NCBI GenBank assembly: GCA_029259595.1
Contig: JAJDEW010000045.1
Span: 62,001 to 126,000, forward strand
Direction: 5' to 3'
Source: Planctomycetota bacterium
GTDB taxonomy: Bacteria > Planctomycetota > UBA1135 > GCA-002686595
Length of the DNA stretch: 64,000 nt
Below, piece after piece: positions 8,575 through 17,317 of the stretch. The stretch's first letter is position 1; each line of letters begins with the position of its first letter. The notes under the pieces are model-generated. The model was not told the origin of the DNA. It saw nothing but the letters and a program-made list of their open reading frames with translations, and ran no database searches. A program made the position numbers and the translations under genes.

Positions 8575-9918
8575 ATGTCGAATTTGCTGGAGACCGCCTC
8601 GACCGTGCCGACCGCCCTCGCGGAGCTCGAGGCCGCCTGGAAGCGCACGGACGACCTCTTCGCCATGATCCCGCCCGGATCCTGGAGCGTGCGCCCCATC
8701 GAACAGAGGCACCCGATCGTCTTCTACGTCGGTCATCTACCCGCGTTCTCCTGGAACCTCGTGGGACGTGCCGTCCTGTCCCGGGGTTGGCTCCGGCGTG
8801 AATTCGATTCCCTGTTCGACTTCGGGATCGATCCGGAGTTCGGCGAGGTCGTCGCCGAACCCGTGTGGCCGCCCGTGAGCGAGATCCTCGACTATCGCGA
8901 TCGGCTACGCGATGAGATCCGCAACTGTGGGAAAGACCTCCTGGCCGTCGCGGGGGAGCGTCCGCTCGCGGAACACGCACGCGTCCTGCGGCTCGTGCTC
9001 GAACACGAGCTGATGCACCACGAGACCCTGCTGTACATGTTCCGCGAGCTGGATGCCGAGCACAAACTCGCGACGCCCAACTGGCCCCAAGCCCGCACCG
9101 GCACGGCGCCGCGGGACGCGCGCTTCGTCGCGCTTCCGGCGGGAACGGTGCGACTCGGAGCCGCTTTCGAAGAGCTCTCCTTCGGCTGGGACAACGAGTT
9201 CCCCGCGCGTCGCGTCAGCGTCGACGCCTTCGAGCTCGCCGATCTTCCGGTGACCGTCGAGGCCTACCGCGCCTTCGTGGAAGCGGGAGCCTACGAACGC
9301 CCCGAGCTCTGGGATCCGCGCGCATCCGAGTGGCTGCACACGACACGGCCGCAGCATCCCTCGGGCTGGAGGCAACGCGGAGGCTCGTGGTTCGTACGTG
9401 GCGTCTTCGGCTGGCAGATCCTCGAGGCCGTCTCGGGCTGGCCCGTGGAAGTCACCTGGGCCGAAGCGGACGCCTTCGCGCGCTGGAGCGGCGCGCGACT
9501 TCCGAGCGAAGCCGAGCTGCACCACGCGGCCTACGGAACGCTCGACGGTCGCGATGACCGCGCCTTTCCCTGGGGCGACGAGGCTCCCGACGCGCGCCGT
9601 GCCAACTTCGGCTTCGCCGAGTCCGGCCCGACTCCGGTGGGCTCGTACCCGGCCGGTGCCTCCGCCCGTGGCATCCACGACCTCATCGGCGGCGGCCAGG
9701 AATGGACGTCGACGGCCTTCCTCGCCCACGAGGGCTTCGAGAACTACATCGAGGGCTACCCTGGCTACTCGAAGGACTTCTTCGACGGCCAGCACTACGT
9801 CGTGTTCGGTGGTTCGTGGGCGACGGACGCACGCCTCTTGCGGCGGAGCTTCCGCAACTGGTTCCGGCTCGACTACCCGTATCCCTTCACGCAGTTCCGA
9901 CTCGCGCGGGACGTGTGA
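8575..9918 (+). CDS. EgtB-like non-haem iron sulfoxide synthase (DinB_2 + FGE-sulfatase domains)
   Basis: A 447-residue two-domain enzyme. Residues 1-165 are a DinB_2 four-helix domain carrying His54 (YVGHLPAFSW) and the pair His144/His148 (EHELMHHE), the expected Fe(II) facial triad. Residues about 175-447 are an FGE-sulfatase/C-type-lectin domain (ALPAGTVRLG, DLIGGGQEWTSTAF, VFGGSWATDARLLRRSFRNW). EgtB/OvoA enzymes of this build join a thiol to the imidazole of a histidine derivative using O2. EgtD, EgtC and EgtE are not nearby, so ergothioneine is not assured; a selenium- or peptide-histidine variant is possible. The stop overlaps the next gene (MNIO) as GTGA, indicating joint function. 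A leaderless promoter precedes it. Confidence 0.8.
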   Translation: MSNLLETASTVPTALAELEAAWKRTDDLFAMIPPGSWSVRPIEQRHPIVFYVGHLPAFSWNLVGRAVLSRGWLRREFDSLFDFGIDPEFGEVVAEPVWPPVSEILDYRDRLRDEIRNCGKDLLAVAGERPLAEHARVLRLVLEHELMHHETLLYMFRELDAEHKLATPNWPQARTGTAPRDARFVALPAGTVRLGAAFEELSFGWDNEFPARRVSVDAFELADLPVTVEAYRAFVEAGAYERPELWDPRASEWLHTTRPQHPSGWRQRGGSWFVRGVFGWQILEAVSGWPVEVTWAEADAFARWSGARLPSEAELHHAAYGTLDGRDDRAFPWGDEAPDARRANFGFAESGPTPVGSYPAGASARGIHDLIGGGQEWTSTAFLAHEGFENYIEGYPGYSKDFFDGQHYVVFGGSWATDARLLRRSFRNWFRLDYPYPFTQFRLARDV

Positions 9919-10823
9919 GCGGCGCGGTGCCGCGCGCGATGCGAGACTCGGACGAGCTCCCTTTCGCCGCGCGCGTGACAGCCCTGCCCCGTCTTGGCGT
10001 CGGCATCTCGACGGAGTTCGACGCGGGCCGCACCGGGCTCGATCCGATCGCCCTCGCGACGGAGCACCCTGAGTTGGTGCGCTTTCTCGAGATCGGGGCC
10101 GACCTCGAACGTGGTATCGATGCCGGCGCGCGCGCGTGGATCGAACGGGGTTGGCCGACGACCTACCACTTCCTCGATTTGAACCTCGAGGAGCCCGAGG
10201 ATCTGGACGCCGCGTGGATCGAGGCCAGCGCGGCCCTCGCACGGAGCGCCGGCGCCGCCTGGCTCTGCGGCGACGCCGGGCTCTGGCACATCGGCCCGCG
10301 CGAGCGTGGGCACGGCACGCTGATGCCGCCGATCCTCGAGCCGGACGGCGCCGACCTCATGGCGGCCAACGTGCGGGCGTTGCGCACGGCCAGCGGCTTC
10401 GAAGTCCTGCCGGAGAATCCGCCGGCGCACGTCTACGTCGGTCGCATGCATCTCTTGGACTACTTCGCACGCGTCGGCGAGCGTTCCGACGGCGGGCTCT
10501 TGCTGGACGTCGCACACCTCGCCGTCTTCCAGCGCGTACGCGGTCATGAACCGCTCACGGCGCTCGACGGTTTCCCGCTCGAAAGGGTCGTCGAGGTGCA
10601 CGTGGCGGGTGGCGTGCCGTTCACGTGGAAAGGTGCGCACTTCGTCGAGGACGATCACGGAGTCGACGTCTTGCCCGACACGTGGGAAATCCTCGAATAC
10701 GTTCTGCCGCGCGCTACGAACCTGCGCGCGCTCGTCTTCGAGTGCGAACGCAACCCGATCGCGGCGGTGCTTCCGGGGTTCGAACGCCTGAATGCTCTGT
10801 GGAGCGAGACGGTCTCCGCATGA
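9915..10823 (+). CDS. DUF692 multinuclear non-haem iron oxidase (MNIO, MbnB/TglH/BufB family)
   Basis: About 302 residues with the TIM-barrel DUF692 pattern. LPRLGVGIS opens the domain. The expected metal-ligand stations follow: EVLPENPP, GGLLLDVAHLAV, ERVVEVHVAGG, EDDHGVDVLPDTW and ALVFECERN. The family normally shows LDVNN; here the second Asn is His. Characterised MNIOs oxidise cysteine residues of ribosomally made peptides (methanobactin, thiaglutamate, bufferins) with help from a partner protein. Here the upstream gene is EgtB-like and the downstream gene is partner-like, both with 4-nt overlaps. The GTG at 9915 is chosen for its GTGA coupling; ATG 9939 is an alternative. No precursor peptide was found. 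Confidence 0.8.
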   Translation: MSGAVPRAMRDSDELPFAARVTALPRLGVGISTEFDAGRTGLDPIALATEHPELVRFLEIGADLERGIDAGARAWIERGWPTTYHFLDLNLEEPEDLDAAWIEASAALARSAGAAWLCGDAGLWHIGPRERGHGTLMPPILEPDGADLMAANVRALRTASGFEVLPENPPAHVYVGRMHLLDYFARVGERSDGGLLLDVAHLAVFQRVRGHEPLTALDGFPLERVVEVHVAGGVPFTWKGAHFVEDDHGVDVLPDTWEILEYVLPRATNLRALVFECERNPIAAVLPGFERLNALWSETVSA

Positions 10824-11626
10824 CTGCGTTGCGCGCACTGCAACGGACGCTCTTTCGGATGCAGGCGGATGCCTCGTTCGCGCGGCGCATCCTGGACGGG
10901 GATCTGGAAGCCGTGGCGACGACGGGGCTCGACCCCGAAGACCTCGCGCTGATCAAGGACGTCGATCCGGCCGGATTGTCGGCCGATCCCGGCAGCAAGC
11001 GGCGCGCTCAACTCCTGGGCAACCTCGCCCTCGAATACGCTGCAGCGCTCGCCTTCGCGGCACGCGGCGGCACGCTCGCGTTGGAGCACTTCCTGACCTC
11101 TGCAGCGTTTCACGACGCGATCGCGAACGATCGGGCCTTGCCGCACGTGTTCGGCAACTGGCTGAGCAGCGCTCGCGAGGACGCACCGGAGTGGTCGGCG
11201 CTCGTGCGCCTGGAGACGCAGCTGTGCCACGCACGCCGCGCAACGTCCGTGCGGGTCATGCCGGGACCAGGCGAGCTCGTTCTGGCGGCGGGCGCGCGTT
11301 GCCTCGAGCTGCCGGCGGGCACGCTCGACCTCGCGGAAGCCCTGAAGGGCGCGGAGCGACCGCGCGACGCCGCGCTGCCCTCGGTCGACGCCGAGCGGAG
11401 CGAAACTGCGCTCGTCACGGCTAGCCCGCGAGCGCACCCGTTCGCCCTCGCCGAGCTGCAGGTCGAGCTCCTCGCCCCTCCGGCCGACGCCCTCTTGCGG
11501 CGTGCCGAGCGCCCGTTGACGCGCGCCGACCGCGAGCACTTCGCGCGCGAGCAGGGCGCCACGACCGCGGCTCTCGAGACCTTTCTCGCGGAGTTCGTGA
11601 GCGAAGGCGTCCTGATCGCGGGCTGA
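10820..11626 (+). CDS. DUF2063-like MNIO partner protein
   Basis: The 268-residue protein begins LRALQRTLFRMQ and, after a short helical insertion (about residues 15-50), shows RRAQLLGNLALEY, FLTSAAFHDAIAND, LPHVFGNWL and EWSALVRLETQL. This order and spacing resembles DUF2063, the family of partners encoded next to DUF692 enzymes (BufC type), although similarity is modest. The insertion SFARRILDGDLEAVATTGLD also recalls small helical LigA- or leader-like domains. The C-terminal 130 residues are Ala/Leu-rich without motifs I recognise. It starts inside the MNIO stop (ATGA). I infer a role in substrate recruitment for the MNIO; direct function is unknown. Confidence 0.55.
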   Translation: MTALRALQRTLFRMQADASFARRILDGDLEAVATTGLDPEDLALIKDVDPAGLSADPGSKRRAQLLGNLALEYAAALAFAARGGTLALEHFLTSAAFHDAIANDRALPHVFGNWLSSAREDAPEWSALVRLETQLCHARRATSVRVMPGPGELVLAAGARCLELPAGTLDLAEALKGAERPRDAALPSVDAERSETALVTASPRAHPFALAELQVELLAPPADALLRRAERPLTRADREHFAREQGATTAALETFLAEFVSEGVLIAG

Positions 11627-11703
11627 CCCGCGCGCCTTGGCGGAGCGTGGGAGTTTCTCGTATCTTGTCGCGCCACGATCCTCCCCGGCCGAACCGATCC
11701 TTC

Positions 11704-14043
11704 ATGCAGACCCTCTCCCAACGCCCGACGCTCGAAGACCTGACACCGCACTTCCATCAATGGGAGAAGATCGGCGACCTGGTGGACCAGTGCATCGACC
11801 TGATGCTCAACCTGCGTCAGAGCGGTCACCCCGGTGGTTCGCGCTCGAAGGTCCCGCTCTTGGTCCCGCTCACGCTCGGTGCGGGCATGCGCTGGGACAT
11901 CCGCCGGCCCGAGCTCGCGTTCGGCGACCGCTTCGTCCTCGTCGCTGGGCACTGCGCGCCGGTCGTCTACGCGCTGCTGGCGGTCTACAACGAGGCCTTG
12001 CGGCTGCGCCACGCGGAGACCGGCGATCCGCGCTACCTGGTTCCGAACGCGGACGACCGCCAGCTGGTCTGGGAAGACCTGTTGTGGCTGCGGCACAACG
12101 GACACCTGGCCGGGCACGCGGAGATGGAGGGCAAAACGCTCTTCTTCAAGTTCAACACGGGGCCGTCCGGCCACGGCGCGCCCGCCGCGCTGGGCGAGGC
12201 GCTGGCATGCAAGCACGCGAACGCACCGACGAAGGTCTTCGCGATCGAAGGCGAGGGCGGTCACAGCGCGGGCGTTCATCACGAAGTCAAGAACTCGGCC
12301 TACGGACTCGGGCTCGACAACCTGGTCTACATCTTCGATTGGAACGATCACGGGATCGATTCCTTCGCGAACTCCGAGGTCGTCGCGGGCACCCCGCGCG
12401 AGTGGTTCGAGCCGTACGGCTGGCGTGTCGGCGGCACCGAGAAGGGCGAGAACTACCGCGAAATCGTTAAGGCGATGCTTTCCGTCGTTCACGACGAACA
12501 GCCGGACGGACGTCCGGGCATGTTCTGGGCGAAGACCCGCAAGGGCCGGGGCTACCACAAGTTCGACGCTGCCTCGCACGGGGCGGCACACGCCCGCAAC
12601 TCCGACTTGTTCTGGACGTGCCGCGACGACTTCCAGAAGAAGTACGGCGTCACTTTCGACGGTTTCGGCGACACGACCGATCCCGGGGAAGACGCCTGCC
12701 GCGAGCAGACGAAGCACTGGTTCGAGACGGTGTTCGGTGTCATGCGCGACGACCCCGAGCTCGTTCGCTACCTCGCGGACACGCTGGTCGAGCTGGGCGA
12801 ATCGGTGCCCGACGACCCGGAGGAGGCCACGGTCCGCAGCGAAGCCAACCTGGCCCGGGACCGCGCTTGGCTGTCCGTTCCGGATCTGCCTGCCGAACTC
12901 TTCGTGGCACCGGGCACGAAGGCGCCCAACCGCAAGGGCTTCGCCTCGTTCGGGGCCTGGGTCAACGCGCTCGCCCGCGAACGCACGGGGCGCCCGCTCG
13001 TGCTCGCCTCGTCGGCCGACCTGGCCGACTCGACCAACATCTCGGGCTTCGCGAAGGACTGGGCGGGCACCAAGGGCTTCGGCTGGTACGAGCGGACGAA
13101 GAATCCCACGGGCTGCCTCCTGCCCCAGCAGATCACCGAGTTCGCGAACGCGGGTCTGTCCGTCGGCATCGCGACCGTCAACTTCGCCAGCGAACCCGAG
13201 AAGGAATTCGTCGGGTACTGGTCGGCCTGCTCGACCTACGGCTCGTTCTCGTACCTGAAGTACGGGATGATGCGACTCTTCAGCCAGCTGTCGCAGGACT
13301 GCCCGCTCAAGGTCGGCAAGGTGATCTGGGTCGCGGGACACTCCGGTCCGGAGACGGCCGAAGACAGCCGCACCCACTTCGGCATCTTCGCGCCCGGCGT
13401 GACGCAGCTCTTTCCCGAGGGTCACGTCATCAACCTGCATCCGTGGGAGCACAACGAGGTCGCCCCCGCGCTGGCGGCGGCCCTCGCCACCGACGCTCCG
13501 ATCGTGGCCCTGCACCTCACGCGGCCCAACGTGACGATCCCGGATCGGGCGGCGCTCGGTGTCCCGTCGCACTTCGAGGCCGCCAGGGGCGCCTACGTCG
13601 TGCGGGACCATGATCCGAACCGCCCCAAGGACGGCACGGTCATCGTCCAGGGCACGAGCACGACGGACTCCGTTTATGAACTCCTGCCGCGGCTCTTGGC
13701 CGGTGAGGGGCCGAACGTGAAGCTCGTGCAGGCGGTGTCCTGGGAGCTCTTCCGGCTCCAGGACGAGGCCTGGCGGACGTCGGTCCTGCCCCGGGAGGAC
13801 TGGCTCGATTCCACGGTCATCACGAACGGCGCGCGGCGTCTGATGCACGACTGGCTGCCGAACCGCACCGCCGAACGCTACGCCATGAGCTCGGACTGGG
13901 ACGACCGCTGGCGCACGGGCGGCAGCGTCGAGGAGCTGAAGCGCGAAGCGCACATCGACCCCGCCTCCCTCTGGGCCGGCCTGGAACGCTTCGCGGCCGA
14001 GAAGGACGCGCGGCGCGCCGAATTCGGGCTACCAGCCCGCTAG
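11704..14043 (+). CDS. Long transketolase-like thiamine-diphosphate enzyme
   Basis: A 779-residue protein with the full transketolase order. SGHPGGSRSKVPLL (about residues 40-53) and AGHCAPVVYALL come first, then the diphosphate domain, a pyrimidine domain with QQITEFANAGLSVGIA (carrying the cofactor-activating Glu), and a C-terminal domain with VIVQGTSTTDSVYELLP. It is roughly 100 residues longer than standard transketolases. The cofactor motif is altered: IEGEGGHSAG replaces GDG and FDWNDHGID replaces the NN end, though both changes keep Mg-binding side chains. A true transketolase or a side-branch phosphoketose enzyme are both possible. The ATG follows the MNIO partner by 77 bp. Its stop codon TAG is part of the CTAG end of hairpin element copy 2. 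Confidence 0.8.
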   Translation: MQTLSQRPTLEDLTPHFHQWEKIGDLVDQCIDLMLNLRQSGHPGGSRSKVPLLVPLTLGAGMRWDIRRPELAFGDRFVLVAGHCAPVVYALLAVYNEALRLRHAETGDPRYLVPNADDRQLVWEDLLWLRHNGHLAGHAEMEGKTLFFKFNTGPSGHGAPAALGEALACKHANAPTKVFAIEGEGGHSAGVHHEVKNSAYGLGLDNLVYIFDWNDHGIDSFANSEVVAGTPREWFEPYGWRVGGTEKGENYREIVKAMLSVVHDEQPDGRPGMFWAKTRKGRGYHKFDAASHGAAHARNSDLFWTCRDDFQKKYGVTFDGFGDTTDPGEDACREQTKHWFETVFGVMRDDPELVRYLADTLVELGESVPDDPEEATVRSEANLARDRAWLSVPDLPAELFVAPGTKAPNRKGFASFGAWVNALARERTGRPLVLASSADLADSTNISGFAKDWAGTKGFGWYERTKNPTGCLLPQQITEFANAGLSVGIATVNFASEPEKEFVGYWSACSTYGSFSYLKYGMMRLFSQLSQDCPLKVGKVIWVAGHSGPETAEDSRTHFGIFAPGVTQLFPEGHVINLHPWEHNEVAPALAAALATDAPIVALHLTRPNVTIPDRAALGVPSHFEAARGAYVVRDHDPNRPKDGTVIVQGTSTTDSVYELLPRLLAGEGPNVKLVQAVSWELFRLQDEAWRTSVLPREDWLDSTVITNGARRLMHDWLPNRTAERYAMSSDWDDRWRTGGSVEELKREAHIDPASLWAGLERFAAEKDARRAEFGLPAR

Positions 14044-14206
14044 CAGTCTGATGGAAAAGTGCTTCGGAAGCGATGCATGTGACCGGGAGGCCCGGCGGGT
14101 GCGCGAGAACGCAGGCGAATCGGTAGATTCGGCGAGGCTCTCGTGTGCCGGCCGGGCTTTGCGGACGCGTGCAGCGCGCCGGATGACTTTTTCATCAGGC
14201 TGCTAG
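14040..14206. mobile_element. Hairpin element copy 2 (167 bp)
   Basis: Same length, same CTAG boundaries and same whole-length inverted symmetry as copy 1. It differs from copy 3 at a single position (by hand, after reversing copy 3), so these two must have spread recently. The first CTAG supplies the TAG stop of the transketolase-like gene, and the hairpin then follows directly, so it could double as that gene's transcription terminator. Confidence 0.88.
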
Positions 14207-14295
14207 GCGCGACCTACGCACCGCTGAGGCCGATGCCGCCTTGGCGCGGGGGTGGCCTTTTCGACGGTCTCGCCGACACGCCCTCCCTCCGCGCC

Positions 14296-15024
14296 TCAAC
14301 CCCGGCGCAGCCTACCGCCGAGCTCGCGCAACAGAGCACCGCCGTCGCCGGTCCAGGTGCTACCGTGCATGCAGGCGAGCGTGCGCGGCTCCTCCGCCGC
14401 GAGCTTCTCGATCAGAGTCGCCGCGTCTCGCGTGTGCGAGAAGTAGTCCATCTGGCGGCGAAAGTCCTCGCTGGGACCCAGGATGTCCGCTTCCGTCACG
14501 GGCGGCGGATCGTCTCCGGGTTGCGTGAACAGGTCGCCGCACAAGAGCGTGCCGGTGGAGCGCTCCATCAGGAATCCGCACTCCCACGCATGGGGCAGGT
14601 GCGGCGTGTCGTGCCACCGGACGGTGTGCGTGCCCAGCGAGACCTCCTCACCGTCCGCGAGCGCTCGAGCCGGTCGGTCGGCCACGTCGTCGACGGAGAC
14701 CATCGCGGCGATCGACCCACACAGGGGGGCGGCCGCGGGCGCGACCGCGAGCCACTCGTTGAGCGACCCGCATTCGTCCGCCTCGAAGTGCGAGAAGGCG
14801 ACGTGCCGCAACGACGACACGGGGAGCACGGTAGCCACGGCTTCCTTCACCAGCGGGAACAGCTTGCGCGGTCCCGTGTGGAAGAGCAGCGGCTCCTCGT
14901 CGACGATCAGGAACTGGTTGAAGGTGAAGCCGCCACCCGGGATCCGAACCGGCGTGTTGATCCGGAAGATCCCCTCGGCGATGGCGTGGATGTTCGTGCC
15001 GGACTGGGCGTTCGTGACAGGCAT
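14296..15024 (-). CDS. Metallo-beta-lactamase-fold protein of flavodiiron type
   Basis: A 242-residue protein made of a metallo-beta-lactamase domain alone. The metal motif reads FSHFEADECGSLNEW, the HxExDE form typical of diiron flavodiiron proteins and ODP-like oxygen sensors rather than the HxHxDH of zinc hydrolases. Further ligands are probable in WHDTPHLPHAWECGF, GDLFTQPGD and CMHGSTWTGDG. It lacks the flavodoxin domain of O2/NO reductases, so an oxygen-binding or thiol-related hydrolase role is possible. The ATG at 15024 is preceded by a purine-rich AGGGGGGAG. Its neighbour on the other strand is a thiol-dioxygenase-like cupin, which also fits oxygen or thiol chemistry. Confidence 0.75.
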   Translation of the reverse strand: MPVTNAQSGTNIHAIAEGIFRINTPVRIPGGGFTFNQFLIVDEEPLLFHTGPRKLFPLVKEAVATVLPVSSLRHVAFSHFEADECGSLNEWLAVAPAAAPLCGSIAAMVSVDDVADRPARALADGEEVSLGTHTVRWHDTPHLPHAWECGFLMERSTGTLLCGDLFTQPGDDPPPVTEADILGPSEDFRRQMDYFSHTRDAATLIEKLAAEEPRTLACMHGSTWTGDGGALLRELGGRLRRG

Positions 15025-15296
15025 GCTGCGCTCCCCCCTGATGGGGTCGAATCGGTTGGGTTCGGCTCCGAAAGGGCCGGCGATGGATCGCTCCTTTGCT
15101 GCTCGCTCCGGCCGGAACCGAACGTCCACAGCGTAGAGCCTCCGCCGCCGCGGAGTCCATCCACTTCGACCCACGCCCAAGGCCCTCCCCCTGCCGTGCC
15201 TGTTCCGTTCTTGTAGCGAAGCGGGGGGTTGGTTCCGCGCCCTTTCGCCGTGGACTACAGTCGGCTCGGCGCACGCGACCTCGAGGAGGAACCCAC

Positions 15297-16049
15297 ATGA
15301 CGTACTTTTCTTCCGAATCCAACGACAGCGAGTCTTGCCGCGGCGTGAGGATCGAGCGGCGCGCGTTGTTCTTCGCGCCAGCCGCGCTTGCCGTCGGCAC
15401 GCTGGGTGACGCGGCGCACGTCCGAGCCGAGGACGAACTGTCCGAGGCTCCGCTCGGCTTCGACGGGTTCGTCGACGCCTGCAAGGCGCTCGCGGCCAAG
15501 CACTTCGAAGGCGGTCGGATCGACGCCGACGTCTACATGCACCGACTCGCGGCGGTGGCGCAGCGCTTGACGCGCGCCAGCGTTCCGAAGGCGGAGCTCG
15601 CGGACTTCGGCGCCTACGCTCCACCCGTGCGGACCGGGATCGCCGCGCGCGCGTTGCCGATCCTGGTCATCCAGTGGCGCCTGGAGCCCGGCGCGGTCCT
15701 GCCGCCGCACAACCACACGCCTGGCAACGTGCTCTCGCTCTGCCTCGAGGGCGAGTGCCGCGTGACGCACTTCGAGATCGAAGGCGACGCGCCCGCGCCC
15801 GGCGCCGAGGGAGCGTTTCGCCTGCGCAAGACGCTCGAGCGGCTTCTGACGCCCGGCCGCAGCTCGACGCTCACCTCCGGGCGCGACAACATCCACACCT
15901 TCCGCGCGGGCAAGCGCGGAGCCCTCGGGATCGACATCAACACCTTCCTGCCCGGCGAGGGCGATTGGTCCATGATCGCTGCCGAGCGCGACCAGGAGCG
16001 CGACGTCGCCGAACTCTACGACGCGACCTGGATCGGCAAGCCAGGCTGA
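15297..16049 (+). CDS. Exported cupin, cysteamine/cysteine dioxygenase-like
   Basis: A 250-residue protein with an N-terminal RIERRALFFAPAALAVG segment that looks like a twin-arginine signal (about residues 17-45). The cupin core includes QWRLEPGAVLPPHNHTPGN with the first two His ligands, then LEGECRVTHFEIEG. SGRDNIHTFRAG gives the third. This order matches the ADO/PCO thiol-dioxygenase family, whose members add O2 to thiols using Fe(II). A strong Shine-Dalgarno (CGAGGAGGA) sits 6 nt before the ATG, and a TACAGT -10-like box lies at 15256. Export of such an enzyme is unusual and would need verification. Confidence 0.65.
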   Translation: MTYFSSESNDSESCRGVRIERRALFFAPAALAVGTLGDAAHVRAEDELSEAPLGFDGFVDACKALAAKHFEGGRIDADVYMHRLAAVAQRLTRASVPKAELADFGAYAPPVRTGIAARALPILVIQWRLEPGAVLPPHNHTPGNVLSLCLEGECRVTHFEIEGDAPAPGAEGAFRLRKTLERLLTPGRSSTLTSGRDNIHTFRAGKRGALGIDINTFLPGEGDWSMIAAERDQERDVAELYDATWIGKPG

Positions 16050-16116
16050 TGGCCGCTTCCGGCGGCGGCCTGGCAGCCCGCTGGTGAGAGATGGGGGCCT
16101 GGCGCCTGACGCGGCG

Positions 16117-16144
16117 TTGAGGTGCAAAGGCGCACCTGTATCCT
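16117..16144 (+). promoter_or_regulatory. Promoter of mltA
   Basis: TTGAGG (16117-16122), a 16-bp spacer and TATCCT (16139-16144) precede the ATG at 16151 by 6 nt, with no Shine-Dalgarno sequence. The spacer contains an inverted repeat (AGGTGC/GCACCT, 16120-16137) that could be an operator. Confidence 0.5.
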
Positions 16145-16150
16145 GGGGCG

Positions 16151-17317
16151 ATGAACCGCATCTTCGCCGCCGCGCTCATCGGGCTCGCCTCGGCTCTGGG
16201 GGCCTGTCGTACGGTACCGGACTACGGCCGCGCGCTGCCCGAAGGCGCGCCGGCCCTGATCCCCCTGAAGCGAGGTGAGGCCCCACCGGACCTGTCGCTC
16301 GAATGGGAGGCCCGCGACGAGATTCTGGAGTCCCTCGACCGCTCGATCACCTGGACCCGTCGCGAGTACGCGAAGCGCTTCTTTCCGCAGGCCGGCATCT
16401 CCCACGAGCGCGCCTTGCGTTCGCTCCTACGCTTCCGCGAGGTGCTCCTGGAGGCCTACGGGCCGCGGGACTTCCAGCGCGCGCTCGAGGAGGAGTTCAC
16501 GTTCTATCGCTCGGCCGGCTGGAACGGAGCAGGCGGCGGTGTCCTGTTCACGGCCTACTGCACGCCGATCCTGAAGGGCAGTCTCGAACCGACGGCGCTC
16601 TACCGTCATCCGCTCTACGCGCTGCCCGGCGATCTCGTGAAGGATGAGGCGGGCGCGGTCCTGGGCTGGGAGACGAACTTCGGCCGCATGCCCTTCTACC
16701 CGTCGCGCGGCGCGATCGAGGCGGGCGGCCTCTTGGCCGGAAAGGGCCTCGAGCTGGTCTGGTTGAGCGATCCGATCGACTCCTTCCTGGCCCATGTCAA
16801 CGGCTCGGCCTTCATCGAGCTCGAGGACGGCTCGCTCTTGCGCTTGGGCTACGCCGGAAAGAACGGCCGCCCGTACACGTCCCTCGGGCGCGAGCTGGAA
16901 GCGGACGGTCGCATTCCGACCGGACAGGCCAGCCTGGCGACGATCCGCGAGTGGGCCGCCGGCACGTCCGAGGCGGAGCTCCATGACTTCCTGCACCGCA
17001 ACGAGTCGTATGTCTTCTTCACGCCGATCAGCGGCAATCCGCACGGCAGCCTCGACTTTCCCGTCGCCGCCTACCGCAGCATCGCCACCGACAAGACGCT
17101 GTTTCCGCGCGGCGCGGTCACGTTCGTCGAGGCTCGGCAAGGGGACGACCCGAAGGGTCCCCCGCTGTTTCAGCACGTGATGCTCGACCAGGACACGGGT
17201 GGAGCGATTCGAACGGCCGGACGCGCCGACGTGTACCTGGGCATCGGACCCGCCGCCGAAGCCGAAGCCGGACGCGTCAAGGCGACCGGACAGCTCTACT
17301 ACCTCTTCGTCGACTGA
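16151..17317 (+). CDS. mltA: Membrane-bound lytic murein transglycosylase A
   Basis: A 388-residue lipoprotein (lipobox SALGAC, Cys19). It would cleave peptidoglycan glycan strands to 1,6-anhydromuramyl products in the periplasm. The MltA barrel covers about residues 90-280 (FTAYCTPILKGS, NFGRMPFYPSRGAIEAGG, WLSDPIDSFLAHVNGSAFIEL). The 3D domain ends the protein (FFTPISGNPHGS to ADVYLGIGPAAEAEAGRVKA), with its catalytic Asp in LDQDTGGAIRTAGRADVYLG. Length is normal. It has a leaderless-type promoter and its 3' end overlaps the convergent TPR gene by 19 bp. Confidence 0.93.
   Translation: MNRIFAAALIGLASALGACRTVPDYGRALPEGAPALIPLKRGEAPPDLSLEWEARDEILESLDRSITWTRREYAKRFFPQAGISHERALRSLLRFREVLLEAYGPRDFQRALEEEFTFYRSAGWNGAGGGVLFTAYCTPILKGSLEPTALYRHPLYALPGDLVKDEAGAVLGWETNFGRMPFYPSRGAIEAGGLLAGKGLELVWLSDPIDSFLAHVNGSAFIELEDGSLLRLGYAGKNGRPYTSLGRELEADGRIPTGQASLATIREWAAGTSEAELHDFLHRNESYVFFTPISGNPHGSLDFPVAAYRSIATDKTLFPRGAVTFVEARQGDDPKGPPLFQHVMLDQDTGGAIRTAGRADVYLGIGPAAEAEAGRVKATGQLYYLFVD

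Noticed and set aside
8575-9918. A complete ergothioneine operon
   Set aside because: EgtD, EgtC and EgtE are absent nearby; only an EgtB-like protein is seen.
11110-13953. 947-codon minus-strand open frame opposite the transketolase-like gene
   Set aside because: High GC keeps antisense frames open; its translation lacks any domain and the plus-strand protein has clear transketolase motifs.
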